Source of the DNA: Silicimonas sp.
GTDB taxonomy: Bacteria; Pseudomonadota; Alphaproteobacteria; Rhodobacterales; Rhodobacteraceae
Assembly (NCBI GenBank): GCA_022819605.1
Contig: JAJEGW010000078.1
Coordinates: 1-32,514 of the forward strand
Direction: 5' to 3'
Length of the DNA: 32,514 nt
A model generated the notes under the pieces. The model saw only the letters and a list, made by a program, of their open reading frames with translations. It did no database searches and had not been told where the DNA came from. This document shows positions 22,634 to 30,114 of the stretch, one piece after another. Position 1 is the stretch's first letter. Every line of letters starts with the position of its first letter. A program made the translations under genes and the position numbers.

Positions 22634-22637
22634 CAAC

Positions 22638-24266
22638 GTGACGCAAACAGTCGCTGAATTAACCGTCGGTTCACTGATTTCGAATGGTGTCAACACGCTC
22701 TATTGCCTGCCCGGGGTTCAACTCGATCCGTTCCTGGATGCCTGCTATGACACACGGGACAGACTTCGGATCATCCACACCCGCCACGAGCAAGGCGCGG
22801 CATATATGGCCATGGGAGCGCAAGTGGCGACTGGCCGTCCACAGGCGTATTGTGTTGTTCCTGGCGCCGGGTTCTTGAATTCGACCGGCGCACTTTCGAC
22901 CGCGTATGCGATCCATTCGCGAGTTCTTGCCTTGATTGGCCAGATTCCGAACGACACGATCGGCAAGGGCTTCGGCGTGCTGCATGAAATTCCGGACGAA
23001 CTGGGCATATTGGCGCGGTTGACGAAGAAAGCCTCGACACTTAGTCGCGCGGGGGACGCCGCTGACACCCTTCGAAGCACATGGCGTGCCTTGAAATCGG
23101 GGCCGCCGCGACCAGTCGGCTTGGAAATCCCGGTGAATTTCTGGACGTCGGATACAGGCTTTGCCGGCGAATTGATCGTGACCGCCGACCCCGGCCCCGA
23201 CGTCGATGAAGACGCGGTCGCCGATGCCGCAAAACTGATGCATTCAGCCAAGTCGCCCTTGATCGTGGTTGGCAGCGGCGCACTGGATGTCAGCCAAGAC
23301 GTGCGGCGACTTTCAGAAGCCCTTTCCGCACCCGTCGTCGCCTTTCGAAATGGGCAGGGCGTGATGTCCGCAGACGAACCATTGCACATCACCATGCCGG
23401 TCGCGCATGCAATTTGGCCCAAGGTCGATCTGGTGATCGGGCTTGGGTCACGCCTGCAATCGCAGGTCATGGCCTGGGGTGCGGATGACGACCTGAAGAT
23501 CATTCATGTGACGATTGACCCCGAAGAGATCGGGAGGATCAGAAATCCAACGGTCGGTCTCTGCGCCGACCTTGGTGATGTACTGCCTGCCTTGCTGTCA
23601 GTGCTGGAAGGCAAGGAACACAAGCGCAGGGATTGGGTCGAAACGGTACTTGCCGAAAAGACCCGAGTAAACGCAACGATTTCCGAGAAACTCGCCGCAC
23701 AGCTTGCATGGCTGCAGGCCATTCGAGCCGAGTTGCCGCGCAACGGAATTCTCGTCGATGAGATCACGCAGATGGGATACGTTTCACGGTTCGGTTTCCC
23801 AAGCTACCTGCCAAGGACGGTTGTTACTCCCGGATACCAGGCGACGCTTGGTTACGGATATGCCACCGCGCTCGGCGTGGCTGACGCGCGGCGAGACGTA
23901 CCGGTAGTGAACTTCTGCGGCGACGGCGGGATCATGTTCACACTGAACGAAATGGCGACTGCCGTCCTTCACGAAATCCCGCTCACGACCGTCGTCTTCT
24001 CAGACGGGCACTTCGGCAACGTGAGAGGCCTTCAAAGAGACGACTATCAAGGTCGCTTCATCGCCAACGACCTCGCCAATCCCGATTTCGTAAAATACGC
24101 CGAAGCGTTCGGTGCACAGGGTCTTCGCGCAACCACGCCGGACGAACTGCGCGCACGCCTGCGCGAAGGCATGGCACATGCAGGCCCGACGCTGATCGAA
24201 GTGCCGGTCGGCGAATTCAACAGTCCCTGGGAATTCATCCTCATGCCAAGGAACAGAGGATCTTGA
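22638..24266 (+). CDS. thiamine-diphosphate-dependent enzyme, acetolactate synthase-like
   Basis: 542 residues, normal for the acetolactate synthase/benzoylformate decarboxylase superfamily. The N-terminal pyrimidine domain has the cofactor-activating Glu51 in TRHEQGAAYMA. The middle domain follows (about 190-330). The C-terminal pyrophosphate domain has the metal motif beginning GDGG at 428-431. It lacks features that would fix it as biosynthetic IlvB (no ilvN-like small subunit nearby) and may be a decarboxylase or carboligase. It follows the dehydrogenase gene on the same strand with a 400-base gap. The reaction is unknown. Confidence 0.9.
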   Translation: MTQTVAELTVGSLISNGVNTLYCLPGVQLDPFLDACYDTRDRLRIIHTRHEQGAAYMAMGAQVATGRPQAYCVVPGAGFLNSTGALSTAYAIHSRVLALIGQIPNDTIGKGFGVLHEIPDELGILARLTKKASTLSRAGDAADTLRSTWRALKSGPPRPVGLEIPVNFWTSDTGFAGELIVTADPGPDVDEDAVADAAKLMHSAKSPLIVVGSGALDVSQDVRRLSEALSAPVVAFRNGQGVMSADEPLHITMPVAHAIWPKVDLVIGLGSRLQSQVMAWGADDDLKIIHVTIDPEEIGRIRNPTVGLCADLGDVLPALLSVLEGKEHKRRDWVETVLAEKTRVNATISEKLAAQLAWLQAIRAELPRNGILVDEITQMGYVSRFGFPSYLPRTVVTPGYQATLGYGYATALGVADARRDVPVVNFCGDGGIMFTLNEMATAVLHEIPLTTVVFSDGHFGNVRGLQRDDYQGRFIANDLANPDFVKYAEAFGAQGLRATTPDELRARLREGMAHAGPTLIEVPVGEFNSPWEFILMPRNRGS

Positions 24267-24267
24267 A

Positions 24268-24348
24268 ATGCCGGATCACGCCACCGCAATCACCCTGCGC
24301 AATGCGTCCGTGGACTCGGGAAGGCACGTGGAGCCGCGCCGTCTGTGA
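24268..24348 (+). pseudogene. possible N-terminal remnant of an amidohydrolase
   Basis: A 26-codon frame starts one base after the ThDP enzyme stop codon (TGAaATG). Its product, MPDHATAITLRNASV followed by a short basic tail, resembles the first beta strand of cytosine-deaminase- or dihydroorotase-type amidohydrolases (a LRNA/LRNV start), then stops. It looks like the truncated first part of a gene once in the same operon. The match is short and could be chance. The rest of the gap to tadA (24349-24469) shows nothing. Confidence 0.28.
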
Positions 24349-24469
24349 TCGCAGCAGGCATCGTCAGGTTCCCCACATTGTTCAAGTGCCGACCATTCGT
24401 TCCGCGACGAAATGCGGGTCGAGGTACGCTTGCCCTTGATGCCGCTCAAATCGCACTGCAAGGGAAAGC

Positions 24470-24919
24470 ATGGAATTTGAAAGCTACATGCACCTCGCCC
24501 TGGAAGAGGCACGCGCTGCCGCAAATCGGGACGAAGTACCGGTGGGCGCCGTCCTGATCGGCCCTGACCGAAAGATCCTGGCGCGCGATGGAAACCGGAC
24601 ACGCGAACTTTCCGACCCGACCGCTCATGCGGAAATGCTGGTCATTCGCACCGGAACGACGCGCCTCGGGTCCGAACGCCTGACAGGGTGCGACCTGTAC
24701 GTGACACTGGAACCATGCGCGATGTGCGCGGCGGCGATTTCGGCAGCACGAATCGCGCGCCTGTACTACGGCGCGCCAGATCCGAAATCCGGTGGGGTCG
24801 CCCATGGTGCGCGCGTATTCTCGCATCCGCAGGCGCACCACGCACCCGAGGTCTATGACGGCATTGGCGCAGAGGCTTCCGCGAAGCTGCTCCGGGAAAT
24901 GTTCCACGACAAGCGCTGA
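24470..24919 (+). CDS. tadA: tRNA-specific adenosine deaminase TadA-type nucleoside deaminase
   Basis: A 149-residue zinc deaminase that converts A34 to inosine in tRNA-Arg(ACG). Zinc-site motifs are intact: HAE at 53-55 (His53, catalytic Glu55) and PCAMC at 82-86 (Cys83, Cys86). YYGAPDPKSGGVAHG is the usual TadA segment after the zinc site. Length fits TadA. In other alphaproteobacteria I recall this gene beside an RluB-type gene in divergent orientation; here that gene (4273-5094) is about 19.4 kb away. Confidence 0.92.
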   Translation: MEFESYMHLALEEARAAANRDEVPVGAVLIGPDRKILARDGNRTRELSDPTAHAEMLVIRTGTTRLGSERLTGCDLYVTLEPCAMCAAAISAARIARLYYGAPDPKSGGVAHGARVFSHPQAHHAPEVYDGIGAEASAKLLREMFHDKR

Positions 24920-25056
24920 CTGAGCGACAGGGCGTGAGGATGCGCCTGCCTCGCAAGCGTGATGCCAGTCAGAGACGCACGCCGACACCAATCGAAGCTT
25001 TCGATGTCGTCGAGGTTCGTGCGAATCGGCAGTCGCCTCACGACGGACGACACGGA

Positions 25057-25749
25057 TCAGACTTCAAGCGTCTCCATCACATGCGGCGTGCGCACGTCCA
25101 CTCCGGGCAGGCCAGCCACAAGTTCGTCCGCCGACTGGGCGAGAATCGGAAAGGTCTTGTAGTGGCAGGGAATCACGGTCTTGAAATCGAAGTACTTCTT
25201 CGCCGCCCAGGCTGCGCCCTTCATGTCCATCGTGAAATGCCCGCCAGCGCAGAGAATCCCGATGTCCGGCGCATGGTATTCGCCGATCCAGGCCATGTCT
25301 GCCATGATGTCGGTGTCACCCGAGACATAAATGCAATGCCCTTCCCCGCGAATGATGTAGCCTGCCTCGGCACCTGCATAGATCGGTCCAGCATCGGAAC
25401 CGAGCGAGGATGAGTGGGTCGCTGCAACCATCGAGACCGCGACCTTGCCCAGATTCACCGTGCCGCCCTTGTTGAAACCCACTGTCGTCACGCCCTCGGT
25501 GGCCTCCCAATGACTCATCAGATCGTAAATTCCGACGAGCGGCGCCCCGGTCTCCCGAGACAGTGCAAGCGCATCTCCCGTATGGTCGCCATGCCCATGG
25601 GTCAAAAGAATGTGAGTAGCGCCCGTTACAGCAGCGTCGCGGCACTCCGCCGGAAAGACGGGGTTACCGCTCAACCAAGGATCCACGAGCAGCGTCTGGT
25701 CCTCGATTTCAATCCGAAATCCGCCATGGCCCAGCCAAGTGAGTTTCAT
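25057..25749 (-). CDS. UPF0173-family metal-dependent hydrolase (metallo-beta-lactamase fold)
   Basis: 230 residues with the metal-binding motif THGHGDH at 50-56 and later conserved YVSGDTDI and IPCHYKTFPIL segments of the UPF0173 group. Length and ends (MKLTWLGHGGFRIE) are typical of the family. The substrate is not known for most members. It converges with tadA and is divergent from the ceramidase-like gene, sharing a 44-base start region. Confidence 0.92.
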   Translation of the reverse strand: MKLTWLGHGGFRIEIEDQTLLVDPWLSGNPVFPAECRDAAVTGATHILLTHGHGDHTGDALALSRETGAPLVGIYDLMSHWEATEGVTTVGFNKGGTVNLGKVAVSMVAATHSSSLGSDAGPIYAGAEAGYIIRGEGHCIYVSGDTDIMADMAWIGEYHAPDIGILCAGGHFTMDMKGAAWAAKKYFDFKTVIPCHYKTFPILAQSADELVAGLPGVDVRTPHVMETLEV

Positions 25750-25793
25750 TTGTACCTCCCATCTACCTCTGGTTCAGGATAACAGGAGACGAC

Positions 25794-26429
25794 ATGGACT
25801 TGACAGGCTCAATCGACGGATATTGCGAACGTACGGATCCTGCGTTCTGGTCCGAACCTGTCAACGCGGTCACCAACCTGGCCTTTCTCGTGGCCGCAAT
25901 CGTGATGTGGAAACGAACGCGCGGCATGCCGGCAGGACAGATGATGTCGGCGCTCCTATTCCTTATCGGGGTCGGGTCGGGGCTGTTCCATACCTTTGCA
26001 ACGGGCTGGGCCGCAATTTCGGACGTCGCGGCAATCGTGGCATTCACTCTTGCCTATCTCTACCTTGCAAACCGGGACTTCATGGGCTGGCCGATCTGGA
26101 TGTCTGGCCTCGGCACCTTGGCCTTCCTGCCATATTCCCTTGTCCTGACGCGGGTCTTCGAAACCCTGCCGTTCTTCGCGATATCAAGCTTCTATTGGCC
26201 CCTGCCCCTTCTCATATTCGCCTACTCGGCGCTGTTGCTGCGTTCCTCCCCAGTGACGTCCCGCAACCTCGCGGTCGGAGCGGGCATCCTTTGCGTTTCG
26301 CTGACGGCCCGGTCCGTGGATGAACTGTTCTGCACGGCCTTCCCGCTGGGAACGCATTTCGCCTGGCATCTGTTGAACGCGATCATGCTTGGCTGGATGA
26401 TCGAGACATGGCGTCGCCACAGATCCTGA
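25794..26429 (+). CDS. ceramidase-family (CreD-like, CREST superfamily) membrane hydrolase
   Basis: A 211-residue protein with about seven transmembrane helices. It keeps the CREST-superfamily residues: YCER plus SEPVNAVTN at 10-27, GLFHTFAT (His66) with Asp77, and GTHFAWHLLNA (His188, His192), which together bind a metal in alkaline ceramidases. ATG 25794 is preceded by GGAGA. Possible substrates are ceramide-like or other amide-linked membrane lipids. Confidence 0.9.
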   Translation: MDLTGSIDGYCERTDPAFWSEPVNAVTNLAFLVAAIVMWKRTRGMPAGQMMSALLFLIGVGSGLFHTFATGWAAISDVAAIVAFTLAYLYLANRDFMGWPIWMSGLGTLAFLPYSLVLTRVFETLPFFAISSFYWPLPLLIFAYSALLLRSSPVTSRNLAVGAGILCVSLTARSVDELFCTAFPLGTHFAWHLLNAIMLGWMIETWRRHRS

Positions 26430-26811
26430 TCCGAGATTTCCGGAACTGGACTTGATCGGAACGCGAAGCTACGGGCGATCGCTACCGCTGTACGCACACG
26501 GGACAAACGCATCCCGGCAACGGGCCGCGACTTCCCTGACCCCATGACTGCGATCCATGCTCGCGAGCCGACCTGACCGGTGAATCGGAATAGCCATCAG
26601 ACCCACGGAAGCCGCAATTGCAAAGGGCATGCCGCCTCAAGCGGCCCTCTTCCGCCGGTCACGGGCAACGCCTCCGCAGCGGAAATGGGCAGGCACGAAT
26701 GCGCAAATGCAGAATCCAAATTGTTCCACCCGCGTTGACCAGATTAGCACCGCGTATCGAAAACGCATGGCATGGAGGGGTCTTCTTGGCATCTGTGTGG
26801 ATCCTGCTTTC
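26430..26811. other. intergenic region between CreD-like gene and flavoprotein gene
   Basis: 382 bases between two convergent genes. Apart from a hairpin at 26624-26648 nothing was recognised. Short frames here are Arg-rich and unlike proteins. Confidence 0.5.
26624..26648 (+). terminator. possible terminator hairpin
   Basis: GCCGC (26631-26635) and GCGGC (26641-26645) form a stem with loop CTCAA, extended by AGG/CCT with a 4-base bulge, followed by CTCTTCC. It lies 195 bases after the CreD-like gene. The T content after the stem is low, so termination is uncertain. Confidence 0.3.
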
Positions 26812-28848
26812 TCAAATGAACAGTGTCGGGCGTTCACGCTTTAAGATGCGGTCTTCTGGTTCGCTTCCCAGAAGTTCGCGGGCGTGTCGGTGGCCGGAAT
26901 AGACGGCGGCCTGGATTGTACCCGGGACTTCGGCGTCGCCGATGGTGCGGTGCGGGATATCGCGGCTGTGCAGCTCCCGGGACAGTGCATCGTCCGGCAT
27001 CCGATTGGTAACCGATACCAACGTCGTTCCGAGAATCGGGCCGGCCCGGTCACCGGTATCTGATCGCACGATGTGCAGGGCACCGTTTTCCCAACTCGTG
27101 GCCGTCGAATTTGGATGCATGCTCACGCCGCACGCTTTCAATTCGGCGATCATTCTTGGTTGCTCGAGCGTGCTCATCATCCAGCCGCCGATTATTGGCG
27201 CACCGGTCACGATGTGAATGTCATGCCCCTTGTCCGCGAGATGCACCGCAAGCGCGTTGGCCATGTAGTAGTGATCGTCATCATAAATGACGACCCTTCC
27301 ACCGGGCACCGCCCCATTCAGGATGTCATCGGGAGTCAGCGCATGATCAGCGAATCCCGCGATTGGTGCCAGGTTGGAACGGCCGCGCCCGTCATCCAGC
27401 CAGTACGCACCTGTGCCGATGAGAACTTCGTCGGCGTTGAATTCCGCAATTCCGTCAGCGTCGAGGTTGCTGTTCGGGAACAGGCTGACATTTGCCATCT
27501 GTTGCAGTTGATAGAGCCGATAGTCGCGCACCCGACCCCAGGCTGACAGGTTCTTGATTCCGGCTTCCTTCGCGACCCGTCCGCCCATCTCCGGCGCCCT
27601 GTCCGCAACCGTGACCTCGTGCCCCGCGCGCGCCAGCGTCAGCGCCGCTTCCAGTCCGGCAGGGCCTCCTCCGACAATCAGGACACTCATTTTCTCTTCA
27701 GATCTTGGCACGAATTCAGGATGCCAGCCGCGGCGCCATTCCTCGGAAACAGTGGGATTCTGTGTGCAGCGCACATGGATGCCGGACACTTCGACCGATA
27801 CGCACACGTTGCACCCAATGCACTCGCGTATGTCGTCGACCCGGCCTTCCCGGACCTTGGCAGGCAAGAAGGGATCCGCGATGGAAGCCCTTGCACTGCC
27901 GATGATGTCGAGCACGCCGCGCCTGATCTGACCGACCATTGCATCAGGCGACGTGAAGCGACCAACGCCCAGGACAGGCTTTTTCGTTACCTCCTTGACG
28001 AACTTGGTTACGCCTTCCTGAAAGCCTTCCCGCTCGTAGCGCGATGTGCTGCTGTCCACGCTCCAGCCTGAAACGTTGACGTCCCAGAGGTCGGGCAATT
28101 CGGCCAACGCTTCCACCGCCTCGCGTCCTTCCCCGTCGAACTGGATGCGCCTGGGGCCTGAAGCTTCGTGCACCGCAAAGCGCAGAGCGATTGCCATTTC
28201 GCCAGCCGCTTCGTCCAGCGCGTCCTCTAGGACCTCGCGCAGAAGCCGCAGGCGGTTTTCGAAGGAGCCGCCGTACTCATCGGTTCGGAAATTGTAACTC
28301 GGCTGCAGGAAATGCCACAGGATCGACGCATCATGCGCCGCATAGACATATGCGATGTCGTAGCCGGCCTTCTTTGCCCGCCCAATCGCAGCTCGGTGCG
28401 ACTGTCGCAGGCGCCGAATGTCGGTCTTGTCCATTGCCTTTGCCGAATAGGGCATGTCTGGCTTCAACGAGGGCATGCTTGACGGTCCGAGGATCGGGTA
28501 GCCGTTTTCGATGCCGCGCGACCTCAGTCCCGTATGGCCAAGTTCGATCGACGCCAGCGCGCCATGTTCATGGATCTTTTCGACCGAGCGCGCGTGCACC
28601 TTGACATCGCCGTCGTCCCAAAGTCGTTCATAGGGAAGACCAGAGAGATCAGACGTCGGATCGATTTCCGTCAGTTGCATCCCCACGATGCCCCAACCAC
28701 CTTCGGCCCGCATCGCGCGGTTGCCGATGGCGCCATTGGGCTGAAGGTAGGAATTGCCATTGGCGTAAGGTGCCACCGAGAACCGGTTGGGTGCCGTGAC
28801 CGGCCCGATCCGGACCGGTTCGAACAAGACCTGGTATCTCTGATCCAC
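26812..28848 (-). CDS. NADH:flavin oxidoreductase, trimethylamine/dimethylglycine-dehydrogenase-like
   Basis: 678 residues. An N-terminal FMN TIM barrel of the old-yellow-enzyme family (1-340, with GGSFENRLRLLREVLE near 193-208) is followed by a 4Fe-4S site (Cys343, Cys346, Cys349, Cys361) and a C-terminal dinucleotide-binding part (GGGPAG 393-398). This is the layout of trimethylamine dehydrogenase and 2,4-dienoyl-CoA reductase; length is close to both. The GTG start 28848 has GGAG upstream and lies 6 bases after the UPF0261 stop. With a GcvT-fused oxidoreductase in the same operon, demethylation of an N-methylated amine is the likeliest role. The exact substrate is not decided. Confidence 0.9.
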   Translation of the reverse strand: MDQRYQVLFEPVRIGPVTAPNRFSVAPYANGNSYLQPNGAIGNRAMRAEGGWGIVGMQLTEIDPTSDLSGLPYERLWDDGDVKVHARSVEKIHEHGALASIELGHTGLRSRGIENGYPILGPSSMPSLKPDMPYSAKAMDKTDIRRLRQSHRAAIGRAKKAGYDIAYVYAAHDASILWHFLQPSYNFRTDEYGGSFENRLRLLREVLEDALDEAAGEMAIALRFAVHEASGPRRIQFDGEGREAVEALAELPDLWDVNVSGWSVDSSTSRYEREGFQEGVTKFVKEVTKKPVLGVGRFTSPDAMVGQIRRGVLDIIGSARASIADPFLPAKVREGRVDDIRECIGCNVCVSVEVSGIHVRCTQNPTVSEEWRRGWHPEFVPRSEEKMSVLIVGGGPAGLEAALTLARAGHEVTVADRAPEMGGRVAKEAGIKNLSAWGRVRDYRLYQLQQMANVSLFPNSNLDADGIAEFNADEVLIGTGAYWLDDGRGRSNLAPIAGFADHALTPDDILNGAVPGGRVVIYDDDHYYMANALAVHLADKGHDIHIVTGAPIIGGWMMSTLEQPRMIAELKACGVSMHPNSTATSWENGALHIVRSDTGDRAGPILGTTLVSVTNRMPDDALSRELHSRDIPHRTIGDAEVPGTIQAAVYSGHRHARELLGSEPEDRILKRERPTLFI

Positions 28849-28854
28849 CTTGGC

Positions 28855-30093
28855 TCACTCCATCCTGATGGTGCCGTCAGCGACCCAGCCGTCGATGATT
28901 TCCACGACCTTCTCCGAAAACGCCAGATCGTTGATGTGGCAATCCAACACCGTCAGCTCGACAGGCGCGGTCATCTCCATCTTGTACGCCTCGACCATCG
29001 TTGCCAGCGCCTCGGGATCGTGGGCAGGCATGCCTTCGGTGTCCCAGGCGTGGATGCCTTGGGTCGGCAGTACAAACTGGACTGGACCTTTCGACTTCTT
29101 GAGCCGCCCTGCGACCTCCCTGGCCAGGTCGCAGCGTTCCCCGGCGGTTAGGGCGGACGAGGCGATCAGCCGGTTGTGGGCGTGGAACTGGCGGTCACGA
29201 AAGCGCTCGGGCACTGGTTGCCAGGCTGCAAAGTCGATCATGTCGCCGAATCCTGGAGCGGCTATGATCGGCGTGCCCCGACGCCCCGCCGCGGTCATTC
29301 GGTCAGCGCCGGCATTGACGATGGAGCCGACCATCAAGTTGCCGATCTCGGCCACGGCAAGCTCCAGGACACAGGCAAAATAGCCCTGCTCGGCAAGGCT
29401 CTCCATCGCCATGCCGCCCATGCCGGTGCCGTGAAACACTGCCAGCGAAAACCCTCGGTCGATCAGCGGCTGGCGCAGGTGCACCATGTATTGCAATGCT
29501 GAAGACCCGAAGCTGACCATGCCGATGACCGGCCGGTCCGGGTCGGGCGCCACCACGGCCTGTGCGGCACCCCAGACCGCCCCTGCCGCCTGGCTGAGTG
29601 TTGCCATGCAAATGTCGTTCAGCCCGTAAAGACCGCCGGCCCACAGGATCATCTGGATGTCCGCCGAAAGACGGTCGGGTGGAATCAGGGCGGAAAAGGC
29701 AACGGTAGAGACCACGTATTTCGGCACGCCGATCGGCAAGGCGCGTGCGCAATCAAGGGCAAGATCAGTGCCCATCGTGCCGCCCAATGCCAGCATGCCA
29801 TGAATCTTCCCACTCGCTTGGAGATTTGCGGTCAGCTTCGCGGCCCCTTGGGCCATGATCTGCATGGCGTGATTCTCGTCGCCGCTGTCGATGGCATCCT
29901 GAATGGTCTTGCCCCCGGCCTCGGCCACCTGGTGCTTTGAAATGTCTGTGGGAGCGTCAGGATCACCCAGAACGCTTACGTCCATCGAGATCACGTTGCC
30001 GCCAAGCTCGCGGATGCGATCGCACACGAAATTCAGCTCGGCATCCTTCGTGTCGTAGGTGCCAATCACCAGAATTGTCTTTGCGTCACTCAT
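28855..30093 (-). CDS. UPF0261 / Tm-1-like ATP-binding domain protein
   Basis: 412 residues with the family's N-terminal ILVIGTYDTKDAEL segment, a middle LALGGTMGTDLALDCARALPIG block and the C-terminal GIHAWDTEGMPAHDP segment. Plant Tm-1 proteins of this family inhibit tobamovirus replication; the bacterial function is unknown. ATG 30093 is preceded by GGGAGGAC. Here it lies between two flavoprotein genes of a probable demethylation operon, which suggests a metabolic or assembly role there. Confidence 0.92.
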   Translation of the reverse strand: MSDAKTILVIGTYDTKDAELNFVCDRIRELGGNVISMDVSVLGDPDAPTDISKHQVAEAGGKTIQDAIDSGDENHAMQIMAQGAAKLTANLQASGKIHGMLALGGTMGTDLALDCARALPIGVPKYVVSTVAFSALIPPDRLSADIQMILWAGGLYGLNDICMATLSQAAGAVWGAAQAVVAPDPDRPVIGMVSFGSSALQYMVHLRQPLIDRGFSLAVFHGTGMGGMAMESLAEQGYFACVLELAVAEIGNLMVGSIVNAGADRMTAAGRRGTPIIAAPGFGDMIDFAAWQPVPERFRDRQFHAHNRLIASSALTAGERCDLAREVAGRLKKSKGPVQFVLPTQGIHAWDTEGMPAHDPEALATMVEAYKMEMTAPVELTVLDCHINDLAFSEKVVEIIDGWVADGTIRME

Positions 30094-30114
30094 CTTGTCC
30101 TCCCAGTTGCTGGT

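Larger units (their letters stand above)
22238..22637. other. intergenic region before the ThDP enzyme gene
   Basis: 400 bases. Near its middle is the tandem repeat GTCTTACTT x2. Near its end a frame without a clear start (22494-22613) encodes about 39 residues (ending in AEDEATEEVHVAE) with no recognised relatives. No terminator after the dehydrogenase gene was found, but the length suggests that the ThDP gene has its own promoter. Confidence 0.5.
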
